The notes: a model not told the origin generated them from the letters alone. Shown: positions 33,518 through 42,706, counted from the stretch's first letter. The stretch is DNA of 64,000 bases from DAHUZL01 sp035533215 (GCA_035533215.1 DATLUG010000010.1:62001-126000), one strand, 5' to 3'. Numbers and translations: made by a program.

Positions 33518-34801
33518 ATGGCGGTCGTGATCTGCGTCGGCGGCCAGTGGGGCGACGAGGGCAAGGGCAAGGTGGTCGACCTCCTGGCGGAGACCGCCGA
33601 CATGGTGGTGCGCAGCCAGGGGGGCAACAATGCCGGCCACACGGTGGTCACCGGCGGCAGGGAGTTCCGCTTCAACCTGATCCCGGCCGGGATCCTCCAT
33701 CCGCGCACGACCTGCGTGATCGGCAACGGGGTGGTGCTCGACCCGCGGGCCCTGCTGGACGAGATCGAGGCGCTGGAGGCCGCCGGCGCCGATCTCGCCA
33801 ATCTCGTCATCAGCGAGCGGGCCCACATGATCATGCCCTACCACCCGGTCCTGGACCGCTACGAGGAGGAGGCGCGCGGCGACGATCGGCTGGGGACGAC
33901 CTATCGCGGGGTTGGGCCCGCCTACAGCGACAAGGTGCGGCGGATCGGCTTCCGCGTCGGCGACCTGGAGAAGCTGCGCTTCCTGGAGAAGAAGCTGGAC
34001 TTCGTCCTCGGGCTCAAGAACGAGGTGCTGGTGCGGCTCTACGGGGCCCCGCCCTTCACCGTGGCCGGCATCCTGGACGAGTTCACCGGCTACGCCGCCC
34101 GCCTGGCCCGCTACATCCGCGACCCCTTCCCGGTCGTCCAGGGCGCCCTCGCCCGGGGCGAGCGGATCATCCTCGAGGGCGCCCAGGGGACGATGCTGGA
34201 CCTGGACCTCGGCACCTACCCCTACGTGACCAGCTCCTACCCCTCGGCCGGGGGGGCCCTCGCCGGCGCGGGGATCGGCCCCCGCCACGTGACCATGACC
34301 CTGGGGGTGGTGAAGGCCTACACCACCCGGGTCGGCTACGGGCCGTTCCCGACCGAGCTCGCGGGCGCGGCCGGCGAGTACCTGCGGGAGACCGGTCGCG
34401 AGTACGGCACCACCACCGGGCGGCCCCGCCGGGTGGGCTGGTTCGACGCGGCGGTGGCCCGCTACGGGGTGCAGGTCAACGGCGTCGACGCGATCGCCCT
34501 CACCAAGCTCGACGTCCTGGACGGCGTCGACCCGCTTCGGGTCTGCATCGGGTACCGCAGCAAGGGCGTCGCCCAGGCCCACCCGATGGCGAACATCTCC
34601 CACCTCAAGCACTGCCAGCCGGTCTACGAGGAGCTGCCCGGCTGGCGGGGGGCGACCGCAGACGTGCGGCGGTACCAGGACCTGCCCCCGGCCGCGCAGG
34701 GGTACGTGGAGCGGATCGAGGAGCTGGTGGGGGCGCCGGTGACCCACGTGTCGGTCGGGCCGGACCGGGAGCAGACCATCGTCCGGGCCCGGGGACGGTG
34801 A
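33518..34801 (+). CDS. purA: adenylosuccinate synthetase
   Basis: GTP-dependent ligation of IMP and aspartate, the first step from IMP to AMP. The N-terminal P-loop variant GGQWGDEGKGK, the segment GGNNAGHTVV, ERAHMIMPYHPVLD, GTTYRGVGPAY, LEGAQGTMLDLD and the GTP-binding TTTGRPRRVGWFD are intact. Length 427 residues. The ATG start is typical; a GTG five codons upstream is possible. The downstream BNR gene overlaps the stop (GTGA). Confidence 0.96.
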   Translation: MAVVICVGGQWGDEGKGKVVDLLAETADMVVRSQGGNNAGHTVVTGGREFRFNLIPAGILHPRTTCVIGNGVVLDPRALLDEIEALEAAGADLANLVISERAHMIMPYHPVLDRYEEEARGDDRLGTTYRGVGPAYSDKVRRIGFRVGDLEKLRFLEKKLDFVLGLKNEVLVRLYGAPPFTVAGILDEFTGYAARLARYIRDPFPVVQGALARGERIILEGAQGTMLDLDLGTYPYVTSSYPSAGGALAGAGIGPRHVTMTLGVVKAYTTRVGYGPFPTELAGAAGEYLRETGREYGTTTGRPRRVGWFDAAVARYGVQVNGVDAIALTKLDVLDGVDPLRVCIGYRSKGVAQAHPMANISHLKHCQPVYEELPGWRGATADVRRYQDLPPAAQGYVERIEELVGAPVTHVSVGPDREQTIVRARGR

Positions 34802-36177
34802 GGGCTCGGGCCTCCGCAACCCCCCCGCGGCGTCGGGGCCAGCCGCCCCCGCTCGTCGCGCGCGCCGGTCGCCTGCTGGTGGCGGCGCTCCTGCTCGGAC
34901 CCGCCGTGGCGATGGCGGCAGCGGCCCAGGCCGCGACCGCCCCCGGGGCCGCCCTCCCGCGCTGGACGCAGCTGGGGTCGCCGACGGTGGGGCGCGCGCC
35001 CGCCCCCCCCGTGTGGGACGTCGTCGCCCTGCCCTCCGACCCCAGCCTCCTGCTCGCCGCCACCTCGACCGGGGTGCTGCGGAGCACCGACGACGGGACG
35101 CACTGGGCCGCGACCGGGCTGCGGGGGCTGGTCTGGACCGTCGCGGTCGGCCCCGACGGCCACACCCTCTTCGCCGGCACCCGGGCCCACGGGGTGTGGC
35201 GCAGCACCGATCTCGGCCTCACCTGGGGGGCCGACAACCGGGGCCTTCAGGTCCGCAACGTCCGCGCCATCGCGGTGGCGCGGGACGCGATCGTGCTCGG
35301 CACCTCGGCGGGGGTGTACGTGTCGGGGACCGGGATCGGCTGGGGCCAGGAGGGGCTCACCCAGGTCTCCGTCAGCAGCGTCGCCGTCATCGCCGACCGC
35401 CCGCTCGGCGTCCTGGCCGGCGCCGACGGGGGCGCCCTCGCCCAGGGCGCGCTGTTCCGCGACCTCTCGGTGACGACCGGCGGCGGCTGGCAGGACCTCT
35501 CCCAGGGCGACCCCGGAGCGGTCCCGGTGTGGTCGGTGGGGGCCGGCCCGCGCGCCCGGGGGGCGGCCGACCCGCCGCTCTTCGAGGGGAACCTCCACGG
35601 TCTCTACCGGAGCACCGACGGCGGGGCCACCTGGGAGCAGCTGACCCTCGCCGCGGGGGTGACCTGGGGGGTGACCACCCTCGCCGTCGACCCCCGCAAC
35701 CCCTCGGTGCTCTACGCCGGCGGCGACAACGGCGGCAGCTCCGGTGGAGGGCTCCAGCGCAGCACCGACGGGGGCAGCGAGTGGACCCCGCTCCAGATCG
35801 GACTGCCCGCCGCCGCCGGCGGGGACGTGGTCAGCCTGACCGCGCTGGCGACCCAGCCCCTCACCGTCCTGGCCGCCGTGTACGAGCCCGGCGCCCGGAT
35901 CGGCGCGGTCGCCCGACTCCTCGACCGCACCGTGCCGGCCCCGGTGGCGCTGGCGCCCGCCCCCGGGGGCGGGCCGGTGAAGGTGGTCGTGGTCACCGCC
36001 CCGCCGACGCCGGTGCCGACCCGGCCAGCGCCCGACTCCCACCGGGGGAGCGGCCTGCCGCGGGTCCCGTCGTGGGCGCCCCCGATGCTGGCCGCCGCCG
36101 TCCTGCTCCTCTTCTTCGGCATCATCCTCGGGGTGCGCCGACGCCGGGCCCGCCTCGAGGTGGAGGGACCGCCATGA
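34798..36177 (+). CDS. membrane-anchored BNR-repeat (YCF48-like) protein
   Basis: A 459-residue exported protein: a signal segment at residues ~22-46, then a beta-propeller-like region with Asp boxes RSTDDGTHW, RSTDLGLTW, RSTDGGATW and RSTDGGSEW. A Pro-rich linker and one C-terminal membrane helix (MLAAAVLLLFFGIILGV) followed by RRRR complete the type I anchor. Propellers of this kind bind ligands or act as assembly factors; no sialidase catalytic residues can be assigned. GTG start overlapping purA and ATGA overlap with the RidA gene indicate one operon, although no metabolic link is apparent. Confidence 0.82.
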   Translation: MRARASATPPRRRGQPPPLVARAGRLLVAALLLGPAVAMAAAAQAATAPGAALPRWTQLGSPTVGRAPAPPVWDVVALPSDPSLLLAATSTGVLRSTDDGTHWAATGLRGLVWTVAVGPDGHTLFAGTRAHGVWRSTDLGLTWGADNRGLQVRNVRAIAVARDAIVLGTSAGVYVSGTGIGWGQEGLTQVSVSSVAVIADRPLGVLAGADGGALAQGALFRDLSVTTGGGWQDLSQGDPGAVPVWSVGAGPRARGAADPPLFEGNLHGLYRSTDGGATWEQLTLAAGVTWGVTTLAVDPRNPSVLYAGGDNGGSSGGGLQRSTDGGSEWTPLQIGLPAAAGGDVVSLTALATQPLTVLAAVYEPGARIGAVARLLDRTVPAPVALAPAPGGGPVKVVVVTAPPTPVPTRPAPDSHRGSGLPRVPSWAPPMLAAAVLLLFFGIILGVRRRRARLEVEGPP

Positions 36178-36665
36178 CCGACACCGAGCCCGCCCGCCCC
36201 GCGCCCGACGCCACCCCGCGGGAGCGGCTCCGAAGGCTGGGACTGCAGCTGCCCCCGGTCCCCGTGCCCCGCGGGCGGTACCGTCCGTGGCGCCGGTCGG
36301 GCACCCTCGTCGTGACCGCCGGGCTCATCTCGGCCGACGCCGCCGGGGTCCGCGGCGGCCGGGTGGGGGCCGACCTCGACCTGGCCGCGGCGGCCGCGGC
36401 GGCCAGGGTGGCCGCGCTGGCGCTGCTCGCGGTGCTCGAAGAGGCGGCCGGGGGGCTGGACCACGTCGCCCAGCTCCTCCTCGTCCAGGGCTTCGTGCGA
36501 TCGGCCGCCGGCTTCACCGAGCAGCCGCAGGTCGTGGACGCGGCCTCCGAGCTCCTGGGCGCGGTGCTGGGGGAGGCGGGCCTGCACGCCCGGGTGGCGA
36601 TCGGCGCGGCCGAGCTCCCGCTCGGCGCCGCGGTCGAGCTGCAGGCCTGGGCGGAGGTGGGCTGA
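36174..36665 (+). CDS. RidA/YjgF-family protein
   Basis: A 163-residue member of the RidA superfamily, YoaB-like subgroup judged from length and the N-terminal RERLRRLGLQLPPVPVP. The core contains GTLVVTAGLISADAAG and AALALLAVLEEAAGGLDHVAQLL. The conserved catalytic Arg of RidA (usually in a C-terminal P-x-R motif) is not obvious, so imine deaminase activity is uncertain. The ATG overlaps the previous stop and has GGAGGG upstream. Confidence 0.8.
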   Translation: MTDTEPARPAPDATPRERLRRLGLQLPPVPVPRGRYRPWRRSGTLVVTAGLISADAAGVRGGRVGADLDLAAAAAAARVAALALLAVLEEAAGGLDHVAQLLLVQGFVRSAAGFTEQPQVVDAASELLGAVLGEAGLHARVAIGAAELPLGAAVELQAWAEVG

Positions 36666-36703
36666 GCCCGCCCGGGCGGTGCCGCGGCGGTGGCCGCGTC
36701 CCC

Positions 36704-38236
36704 TCAGGGGGGCGGGCCCGTCCCCGGGCGGGACCGCCCGCCCCTGGCCCCCAGTGCCGTCGCCGGGCGGACCGCCGCCGAGGGCGGCCGCGGCGGGTCC
36801 GCGGCCGGCAGCCAGACGCTGAAGGTGGTCCCCTGGCCGGGGGCGGATTCGACCGTCACGGTCCCCCCCTGGGCTGTCACCAGCGCGTGGACGATGGCGA
36901 GACCGAGTCCGCTGCCGCTGTCCCGCCGGGCGCGAGTCCGATCGGCGCGGAAGAAGCGCTCGAAGATGTGGGGCTGGTCGGCGAGGTCGATCCCGGGCCC
37001 CTCGTCGCGGCAGCTGACCCCGACCCGGCCGGCGGCCCGCAGCGTCCGCCATCGCACCGGCGCGCCGGGCGCGTGCCGCTCCGCGTTGCTGCGCAGGTTG
37101 CGCAGGATGGTCTGGAGCGCCTCCGGGTCCGCCAGGGCCAGCACCTCGGGGTCCAGATCGCCGTTCACCGGGTCCGCGCCGGGTCCGCCCCGGAGCACCT
37201 CGCGGACGAGCGCCGCGAGCGCGACCGGCCGGGGCTGCGGCGGCCGGGAGGCCTCGGCCCGCGCCAGGGTGAGGAGGTCCTGGACCATGCCGCGCATCCG
37301 CTCGGTCTCCCGCGCCATCGCCGGCAGCGCCTCCGCCAGCGCCTTCGGGTCGCGGCTCGCCCCGCGCTGCAGGACGTCCACGTACCCCTTGATGGTGGTG
37401 AGGGGCGTGCGCAGCTCGTGGGAGGCGTCGGCGACGAACTGGCGCATCCGCTGCTCCGCCTCGGCCCGCACCCGGACCGTGCGCTCGACGCTGGCCGCCA
37501 TGTCGTCGAAGACCCGGGCGAGCACCCCCACCTCGTCGCGGCGGGGCCGGAGCCGGCTCCGCTGGGTGAGGTCGCCCTCGGCGAGGGCCCGGGCGGCCGC
37601 GGTCAGCCGGCCGAGGGGACGGAGCGCGCGGGTGCCGAGGTACAGGCCGACCAGCAGCGCCGCCCCCACCAGCGCCAGCCCTCCCACGACCAGCAGGGTG
37701 CGGATGGCGGCGAGCTCGTTCTCCACCTGCGCCGCCGACACGCTGAGCTGGCCGATCAGCGGCACCGCCCGGGTCCGCCGGCTGATCGGGACCACCACCG
37801 CCAGCTGATCGCCGGCCCGGCTGGCCACCACCATCGGGCCCGATGGGTGCCCGGCGGCCGCGGCCCGCAGGATCGCCCGATCGATGCGGGGAAGGTCGGC
37901 CGCCACCTCACCGTGCGGCACCCCCGCGGTGAGGGGATCGAGCCGCCGCGTGTACAGGACGATGCCGACCCGCTCGGCCGCGACCTCGGTGGCCAGCAGC
38001 CGCGCGCCGTCCGCCAGGCTGAGGCGTCCGAGCCCGGCCCGCGCCTCGGCCGCCTCCTGCTGCCGGACGCTGGCGATGACGCTGAAGTAGCTGGTCTCGA
38101 CCGACTGGATCCGGCTCTGCAGCAGGGTCTGGCGAAGCGCGACGTCCTCCACCCATCCGGCCGCCCCCAGCAGGATCGCCAGCAGCAGGCAGAAGGTGAG
38201 CGTCAGCTGCCAGCGCAGGCTGGCGAACCAGCGCAC
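36704..38236 (-). CDS. sensor histidine kinase (HisKA type)
   Basis: A 510-residue membrane kinase paired with the regulator upstream. TM1 is at residues ~10-27, an extracytoplasmic sensor follows (28-178), then TM2 at 179-201 and HAMP to about 255. HisKA has the phospho-acceptor ADASHELRTPL (H273). The ATPase has an N-box with RNLRSNAERHA, G1 RDEGPGI, the F-box region FERFFRADRTRAR and G2 GSGLGLAIV. GTG 38236 is chosen because the first membrane helix begins right after it; the frame stays open into the regulator gene. The C-terminal tail overlaps a terminator-like hairpin. Confidence 0.9.
   Translation of the reverse strand: MRWFASLRWQLTLTFCLLLAILLGAAGWVEDVALRQTLLQSRIQSVETSYFSVIASVRQQEAAEARAGLGRLSLADGARLLATEVAAERVGIVLYTRRLDPLTAGVPHGEVAADLPRIDRAILRAAAAGHPSGPMVVASRAGDQLAVVVPISRRTRAVPLIGQLSVSAAQVENELAAIRTLLVVGGLALVGAALLVGLYLGTRALRPLGRLTAAARALAEGDLTQRSRLRPRRDEVGVLARVFDDMAASVERTVRVRAEAEQRMRQFVADASHELRTPLTTIKGYVDVLQRGASRDPKALAEALPAMARETERMRGMVQDLLTLARAEASRPPQPRPVALAALVREVLRGGPGADPVNGDLDPEVLALADPEALQTILRNLRSNAERHAPGAPVRWRTLRAAGRVGVSCRDEGPGIDLADQPHIFERFFRADRTRARRDSGSGLGLAIVHALVTAQGGTVTVESAPGQGTTFSVWLPAADPPRPPSAAVRPATALGARGGRSRPGTGPPP
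36709..36744. terminator. bidirectional terminator-like hairpin
   Basis: GGGGCGGGC pairs with GCCCGCCCC, and GTCCC with GGGAC nested inside, giving a long interrupted stem between convergent operons. It overlaps the last codons of the histidine kinase. No T-tract follows. Confidence 0.45.
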
Positions 38237-38273
38237 CGGGCCGACGGCGGGCGGGTCCGTGGGCCCGCCCGGA

Positions 38274-38978
38274 TCAGGTGGGGACGAGGCGATAGCCCAC
38301 CCCCCGGACGGTCTGGATCCGCTGCCGGTCGGGGTCACCCAGCTTGAGGCGGAGGTAGCGGATGTAGACCTCGAGGTTGTTGGGGTCGCCGTAGAAGCTG
38401 TAGCCCCAGACGGCGTCCAGGAGCTGCTCCCGGGTGCAGACCTCACCGGCCCGCTCCATCAGCTGGGCGAGCAGGTCGAACTCCCGGGTCGACAGCTCGA
38501 TCGAGCGGTCGGCCAGGCCGACCGAGCGGCGCCGCCGGTCGAGCAGCAGATCGCCGCAGCTGAGGACCTCGCCGCGCTCGGGCTGGCGCCGCCGCAGCAC
38601 CGCCCGGATCCGTGCCAGCAGTTCGGTGAACTCGAACGGCTTGACGAGGTAGTCGTCGGCCCCGAGGTCGAGCCCGTGGATGCGGTCCTGGGTCTCGTCC
38701 CGGGCCGACAGGATGATCAGCCCGCGACGGGGATCGCCGGCCAGCTGGCGGGTGAGCCCGTACCCGTCCAGACGGGGCATCATGATGTCCAGCACCACCA
38801 CGTCGGGCTGGAACTCGTCGACGATCGGCAGCGCCGCCTGCCCGTCGGCGGCGGTGCGGACCTCGAACCCCTCGCGGGAGAGTCCCAGCCGGATGAAGTC
38901 GGCGATCGCCGTCTCGTCGTCGACGACCAGCACGCGCGGCGCTGACGGGACGTCGGGCTTCGCGGCTGCCGGCCCCAT
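38274..38978 (-). CDS. OmpR/PhoB-type response regulator
   Basis: A 234-residue two-component regulator. The receiver has the acidic pocket DDE (residues 20-22), the phospho-acceptor in VVLDIMMP (D64) and the lysine in YLVKPF (K113). The winged-helix output domain includes LSTREFDLLAQLME and the C-terminal TVRGVGYRLVP. The ATG at 38978 lies 11 nt after a TATACT box, so the mRNA has almost no leader. The kinase gene follows after 37 nt. Target genes and stimulus are unknown. Confidence 0.93.
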   Translation of the reverse strand: MGPAAAKPDVPSAPRVLVVDDETAIADFIRLGLSREGFEVRTAADGQAALPIVDEFQPDVVVLDIMMPRLDGYGLTRQLAGDPRRGLIILSARDETQDRIHGLDLGADDYLVKPFEFTELLARIRAVLRRRQPERGEVLSCGDLLLDRRRRSVGLADRSIELSTREFDLLAQLMERAGEVCTREQLLDAVWGYSFYGDPNNLEVYIRYLRLKLGDPDRQRIQTVRGVGYRLVPT

Positions 38979-38989
38979 CTCGCCGGTGG

Positions 38990-38995
38990 AGTATA
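38990..38995 (-). promoter_or_regulatory. -10 promoter element of the two-component operon
   Basis: TATACT on the minus strand, 11 nt before the ATG at 38978, predicting a leader of only a few bases. Confidence 0.55.
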
Positions 38996-39079
38996 GGCGG
39001 TGGCCGATCGCGGGCCGAGCGCGGCCGCGCCGGAGCGCGCCGAGCGCGACCCGGTCCCAGCGCCGTGCGGCGCGGCAAG

Positions 39080-39085
39080 TAGACT
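39080..39085 (+). promoter_or_regulatory. -10 promoter element of the hydrolase-murF-ddl operon (leaderless)
   Basis: TAGACT ends 8 nt before the ATG at 39094, so the transcript should begin at the start codon. It is divergent from the response-regulator promoter. Confidence 0.55.
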
Positions 39086-39093
39086 CGGCCCCG

Positions 39094-39900
39094 ATGACCA
39101 ACGCCTCGCCGCCCGCCCTCGGCCTGCGCCGATGGCGAGCGATGGTCGGCGACGCCGCGATCGCGGGACTGGAGCGCCCGGGGGTGGGCGCCCCCGTGGT
39201 CCTGCTCCACGGCTGGGGCGCCCGTGCCGACACCTTCACCGCGCTGCTGGTCCGCCTGCGCACGCCGCGCCCGGTCTGGGCGCCGGACCTGCCCGGGTTC
39301 GGGGAGTCCCCGCTGGGTGCGGGCGGATGGACGACCGCCGCCTACGCCGCCCTGGTGCGGCGCTGGGTCGAAGAGGCCGGATGGGATCGGGTGAGCCTGC
39401 TGGGCCACTCGTACGGTGGTGGGGTGGCGGTCCGGGTGGCGGCGGGGCCGGGCGCTCCGGTCGACCGGCTCTGCCTCTGCGACGCGGCCGGCCTCCGTCT
39501 CTCTCCGGCCGCCGACGTGCGCCGGAGCCGGCTCGCCTACCGCCGCCGCCGCCGGCTCGGCCGCCTCGTCCCCCCGCGCTGGCGGGGTCGGCTGGAGGCC
39601 AGGTGGCGGGAGCGCTACGGGTCCACGGACTACCGCGCGGCCGGTCCCCTTCGCCCCACCCTGGTGGATGCCGTCAACGAGGACCTCGCCCCCGTCGCCC
39701 GCACCGTCTCGGTCCCGACCCTCCTCCTCTGGGGTGCGCAGGACCAGGACCTGCCGGTCGCGACCGCCGCGGCCCGCTACCGCGAGCTGATCGCGGGGTC
39801 CGAGCTGGTGGTGCTGGAGCGCAGCGGTCACTTCCCGTTCCTCGACGAGCCGCAGCGCTGCGCGGCGATCGTCGACGCGTTCGTCGACGCCCGGCTCTGA
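39094..39900 (+). CDS. alpha/beta-hydrolase
   Basis: A 268-residue alpha/beta-hydrolase. Oxyanion region VVLLHGWGARADTF, nucleophile elbow GHSYGGG (Ser), an acidic residue in LLLWGAQDQDLP and the catalytic His in ERSGHFPFLDEP. A basic cap (RRSRLAYRRRRRLGRLVP) lies between strands 6 and 7. Substrate unknown. It is transcribed with the murF-like and ddl genes, so a cell-envelope role is possible, but the family is too broad to say. Confidence 0.85.
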   Translation: MTNASPPALGLRRWRAMVGDAAIAGLERPGVGAPVVLLHGWGARADTFTALLVRLRTPRPVWAPDLPGFGESPLGAGGWTTAAYAALVRRWVEEAGWDRVSLLGHSYGGGVAVRVAAGPGAPVDRLCLCDAAGLRLSPAADVRRSRLAYRRRRRLGRLVPPRWRGRLEARWRERYGSTDYRAAGPLRPTLVDAVNEDLAPVARTVSVPTLLLWGAQDQDLPVATAAARYRELIAGSELVVLERSGHFPFLDEPQRCAAIVDAFVDARL

Positions 39901-39912
39901 CGGTCCGGCGCC

Positions 39913-41484
39913 ATGCCCCTCTGGTCGGCCGCCGTCCTCGCCCTCGCCGCGGGGGTGGCGGGAGCGCCCCGCCTGCGGGGCTGGCTCTATCTCCTCCAGC
40001 TGGAGGAGTACCTCCCCGGCCGCCTCCGAGCCACCCTCTGGCGAAGGTGGCTGGCCGCGCCGCGGGCCCCGGTCCTGCTCGCCGCCGGCGGCGGGGCCCT
40101 GGCGGTGGCGGCCGCGCGGCTCCCCTGGCCGGCGACCTCGGCCGCGATCGCGGCCATGGTCGCAGCGGGGTCGGTCGCCTGGCGCAGCCCCGAGCGCCGG
40201 GGCCGGCTCCGCTGGACCGCCCGGGCCCGCCGGCTGGCCGCCTTGGCCGGGGCGCTCGCCGTCGCCTGGGTCCTGGTGGCGGGGTGGGTCGGCTGGCCGG
40301 CGGTGGTCCTCCTCGGCGTGCCCGACGGCCTCGCGACCCTCGCCCTGGTCGGGGCGTCGGCCGTCCTCGCCCCGGACGAGGCTCGGCGGCGCCGGGGGTA
40401 CCTGCGGGCGGCGTCCCTCCGGCTCCAGCAGGTGGGGCCGGTCGTGATCGGGATCACCGGCAGCTACGGGAAGACCTCCACCAAGGGGCACCTCTGCACC
40501 CTGCTCGACCCCGGCGACGGCAGCGTCTTCGCGACTCCCGCCAGCTACAACACCACCCTGGGCGTCTGCCGTGCGATCAACGACGGGCTCGGCCCCGAGC
40601 ACCGGGTCGCGATCGTCGAGATGGGAGCCTATCGACCCGGGGAGATCGCCGAGATCTGTCGGCTGGTCCGGCCCCGCCACGGCATCGTCACCAGCATCGG
40701 GGTGATGCACCTCGAGCGCTTCGGCTCCCGTCGACGGATCGCCCGGGCCAAGGCCGAGCTCTTCTCGGCCCTGCCCCCCGGCGGGACCGCGGTCGCCCCC
40801 TCCCTGGTGGCGGAGCGGGCGACCCTGACCCAAGGGCTGCGCGCGCGGCCGGTGTGGGTCGGCGCCCCCGGCGACGACCTCTGGGCCGACCCGGTGGAGG
40901 TGACCCCCCAGGGCACCCGCTTCGTGGTGCGCGACCGAGATGGCCTGACGCTTCCCCTGGAGGCGGCTCTCTTCGGTCGCCACACGGTCGGCAACCTGCT
41001 CTGCGCGATCGCGGTGGCCCGGGCCTGCGGGGTGACCTGGCCCGCGATCGAAGCCCGCTGTCGCCATCTGCGACCGGCGCCGCACCGGCTCCAGGTGTCG
41101 ACCGCGAACGGGATGACCATCATCGACGACGCCTACAATGCCAACCCCGATGGCGCCGCCGACGCCCTGGAGCTGCTCGCGCAGCTCCCGGGAGTGCGGC
41201 GGGTGCTGGTGACACCGGGATTCATCGAGCTGGGCGACGAGCAGGAGGCGCGGATGACCGAGCTGGGCCGGGCCGCCGCGGCGGTGTGCACCGACATCGT
41301 GCTGGTGGGGCCGCACCACACCCGGGCCCTGTCCCGCGGGCTGGACGCCGCCGGCTTTCCCCGCCAGCGCTGCACCGTGGTCCCCGATCTGGACGGTGCC
41401 CAGCGGGCGCTGCCGGCGATCGCCGGCAGCGGCAGCGTCGTCCTCTTCGAGAACGATCTCCCCGACCAGTACGGGGAGCCGTGA
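39913..41484 (+). CDS. MurF-like Mur ligase with N-terminal membrane domain
   Basis: ATP-dependent amide ligase of the Mur family, 523 residues. The central domain starts with the P-loop GITGSYGKTSTKG (residues 180-192), then the substrate region ATPASYNTTLGVCRAIN, the carbamylated-Lys region RAKAELF and IIDDAYNANPDGAADAL leading the C-terminal domain. The usual N-terminal UDP-binding domain is missing. In its place are ~165 residues with about four to five hydrophobic helices. Together with the overlapping D-Ala-D-Ala ligase gene it probably adds the dipeptide to the peptidoglycan stem, perhaps on a membrane-bound precursor. Capsule-type ligase activity is an alternative. Confidence 0.85.
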   Translation: MPLWSAAVLALAAGVAGAPRLRGWLYLLQLEEYLPGRLRATLWRRWLAAPRAPVLLAAGGGALAVAAARLPWPATSAAIAAMVAAGSVAWRSPERRGRLRWTARARRLAALAGALAVAWVLVAGWVGWPAVVLLGVPDGLATLALVGASAVLAPDEARRRRGYLRAASLRLQQVGPVVIGITGSYGKTSTKGHLCTLLDPGDGSVFATPASYNTTLGVCRAINDGLGPEHRVAIVEMGAYRPGEIAEICRLVRPRHGIVTSIGVMHLERFGSRRRIARAKAELFSALPPGGTAVAPSLVAERATLTQGLRARPVWVGAPGDDLWADPVEVTPQGTRFVVRDRDGLTLPLEAALFGRHTVGNLLCAIAVARACGVTWPAIEARCRHLRPAPHRLQVSTANGMTIIDDAYNANPDGAADALELLAQLPGVRRVLVTPGFIELGDEQEARMTELGRAAAAVCTDIVLVGPHHTRALSRGLDAAGFPRQRCTVVPDLDGAQRALPAIAGSGSVVLFENDLPDQYGEP

Positions 41485-42704
41485 CCCTCGCCGGCCGGAC
41501 CGTGGCGGTGGTCTTCGGCTCCCGCTCCGTCGAGCACGAGATCAGCATCCTCACCGCCTGCCAGCTGATGCCGGTGCTGGCGGAGCGCGGAGCCGAGGTG
41601 ATCCCGGTCTACATCACCAAGGAGGGAGCCTGGCTGTCGCGGCCGACGTGGCGCGAGGTCTCGGCCTTCCGCGGGTCGCTCCCGACCGACGGCGACCCGG
41701 TCGGGCTCGACCTCGCCGCCGGACAGCTGGCGATCGGCACCGGTTCGTGGCGGAGCCGGCCGCGGCGGGTGGCGGTCGACGCGGTCTTCCCCTGCACCCA
41801 CGGCCCGCTGGGTGAGGACGGGACCATCGCCGGTCTCTGCCAGATGGCTCGGATCCCGTGCGTCGGCTGCGGTCCCGGCGCCGCCGCGCTGGTGATGCAC
41901 AAGGGCTGGTGCAAGCAGGTGCTCGCCGCCGCCGGCCTGCCGGTGGCGCCGGGGGTGGTGGTGGCGATGAGCGGAGCCGCCGCCGCCACCCTCGCCGCCG
42001 CCCGGGCGGCGGCCGAGCGCCTCGGCTACCCCGTCGTCGTCAAGCCGACCCACCTCGGCTCCAGCATCGGCGTCACCATGGTGGAGGGACCGGCACAGCT
42101 GTCGGACGCGCTGGACATCGCCTTCGCCTACGACACCGAGGTCGTCGTCGAGGGGGCGGTCCCCGCCGCCGAGGACCTCAACTGCGCCGTCAAGCGGGGT
42201 GCGCCGCGGGCGTCGGCGGTCGAGCGCCCGCTGCGGCGGGGGGGGATCCTCTCCTACGCTGACAAGTACGCGCACGGCGGCAAGCTCGGCAGCGGCGCCA
42301 TCGGCCCCGGCAAGGGTGCCGGTGAGGCCACCTGGGCCAAGCAGCCGGATGGCACGGGCGCGGTGCGGGAGCTGCCCGCCGACCTCCCCCAGGGGGTGGC
42401 CGAGCGGGTGCAGGCGCTCGCCCGCTCGGCCTACGACGCCTGCGCCTGCGCCGGCACGGTCCGGGTGGACTTCCTGATGCCGGCGGATGCTCCCGACCTG
42501 CTGGTGGTGAACGAGCTCAACCCGATCCCGGGCTCGCTGGCCTTCTACCTCTGGACCGCCAGCGGCGTGCCCTTCGGGGTCCTCGCCGAGGAGCTGGTGG
42601 AGGAGGCCCTCGCGGGCCAGGGCCCGCCCCGCCTCACGCTCCCGGGCAACCTCCTCGCCGCCGGGCTCCCACCCGGGCTGGCCCCGGACCCGCGCCGGGG
42701 GTAG
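41481..42704 (+). CDS. ddl: D-alanine--D-alanine ligase
   Basis: ATP-grasp ligase making the D-Ala-D-Ala terminus of peptidoglycan precursors. Family segments: VVFGSRSVEHEISILTA, PCTHGPLGEDGTIAG, MHKGWCKQVLAAAGLP, YPVVVKPTHLGSSIGVT, VRVDFLMP and LNPIPGSLAFYLW. Length 407 residues, longer than usual, partly from a Gly/Lys-rich loop around residue 270 and a Pro-rich tail. GTG start overlaps the murF-like stop (GTGA). A D-Ala-D-lactate type cannot be excluded from sequence alone. Confidence 0.92.
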   Translation: MTLAGRTVAVVFGSRSVEHEISILTACQLMPVLAERGAEVIPVYITKEGAWLSRPTWREVSAFRGSLPTDGDPVGLDLAAGQLAIGTGSWRSRPRRVAVDAVFPCTHGPLGEDGTIAGLCQMARIPCVGCGPGAAALVMHKGWCKQVLAAAGLPVAPGVVVAMSGAAAATLAAARAAAERLGYPVVVKPTHLGSSIGVTMVEGPAQLSDALDIAFAYDTEVVVEGAVPAAEDLNCAVKRGAPRASAVERPLRRGGILSYADKYAHGGKLGSGAIGPGKGAGEATWAKQPDGTGAVRELPADLPQGVAERVQALARSAYDACACAGTVRVDFLMPADAPDLLVVNELNPIPGSLAFYLWTASGVPFGVLAEELVEEALAGQGPPRLTLPGNLLAAGLPPGLAPDPRRG

Positions 42705-42706
42705 CC

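Noticed and set aside
38443..41319. A minus-strand frame open for 2.9 kb opposite the hydrolase and murF-like genes
   Set aside because: Its translation is Gly/Arg/Asp/His-rich without motifs and it lies antisense to well-supported genes; typical of GC-rich shadow frames.
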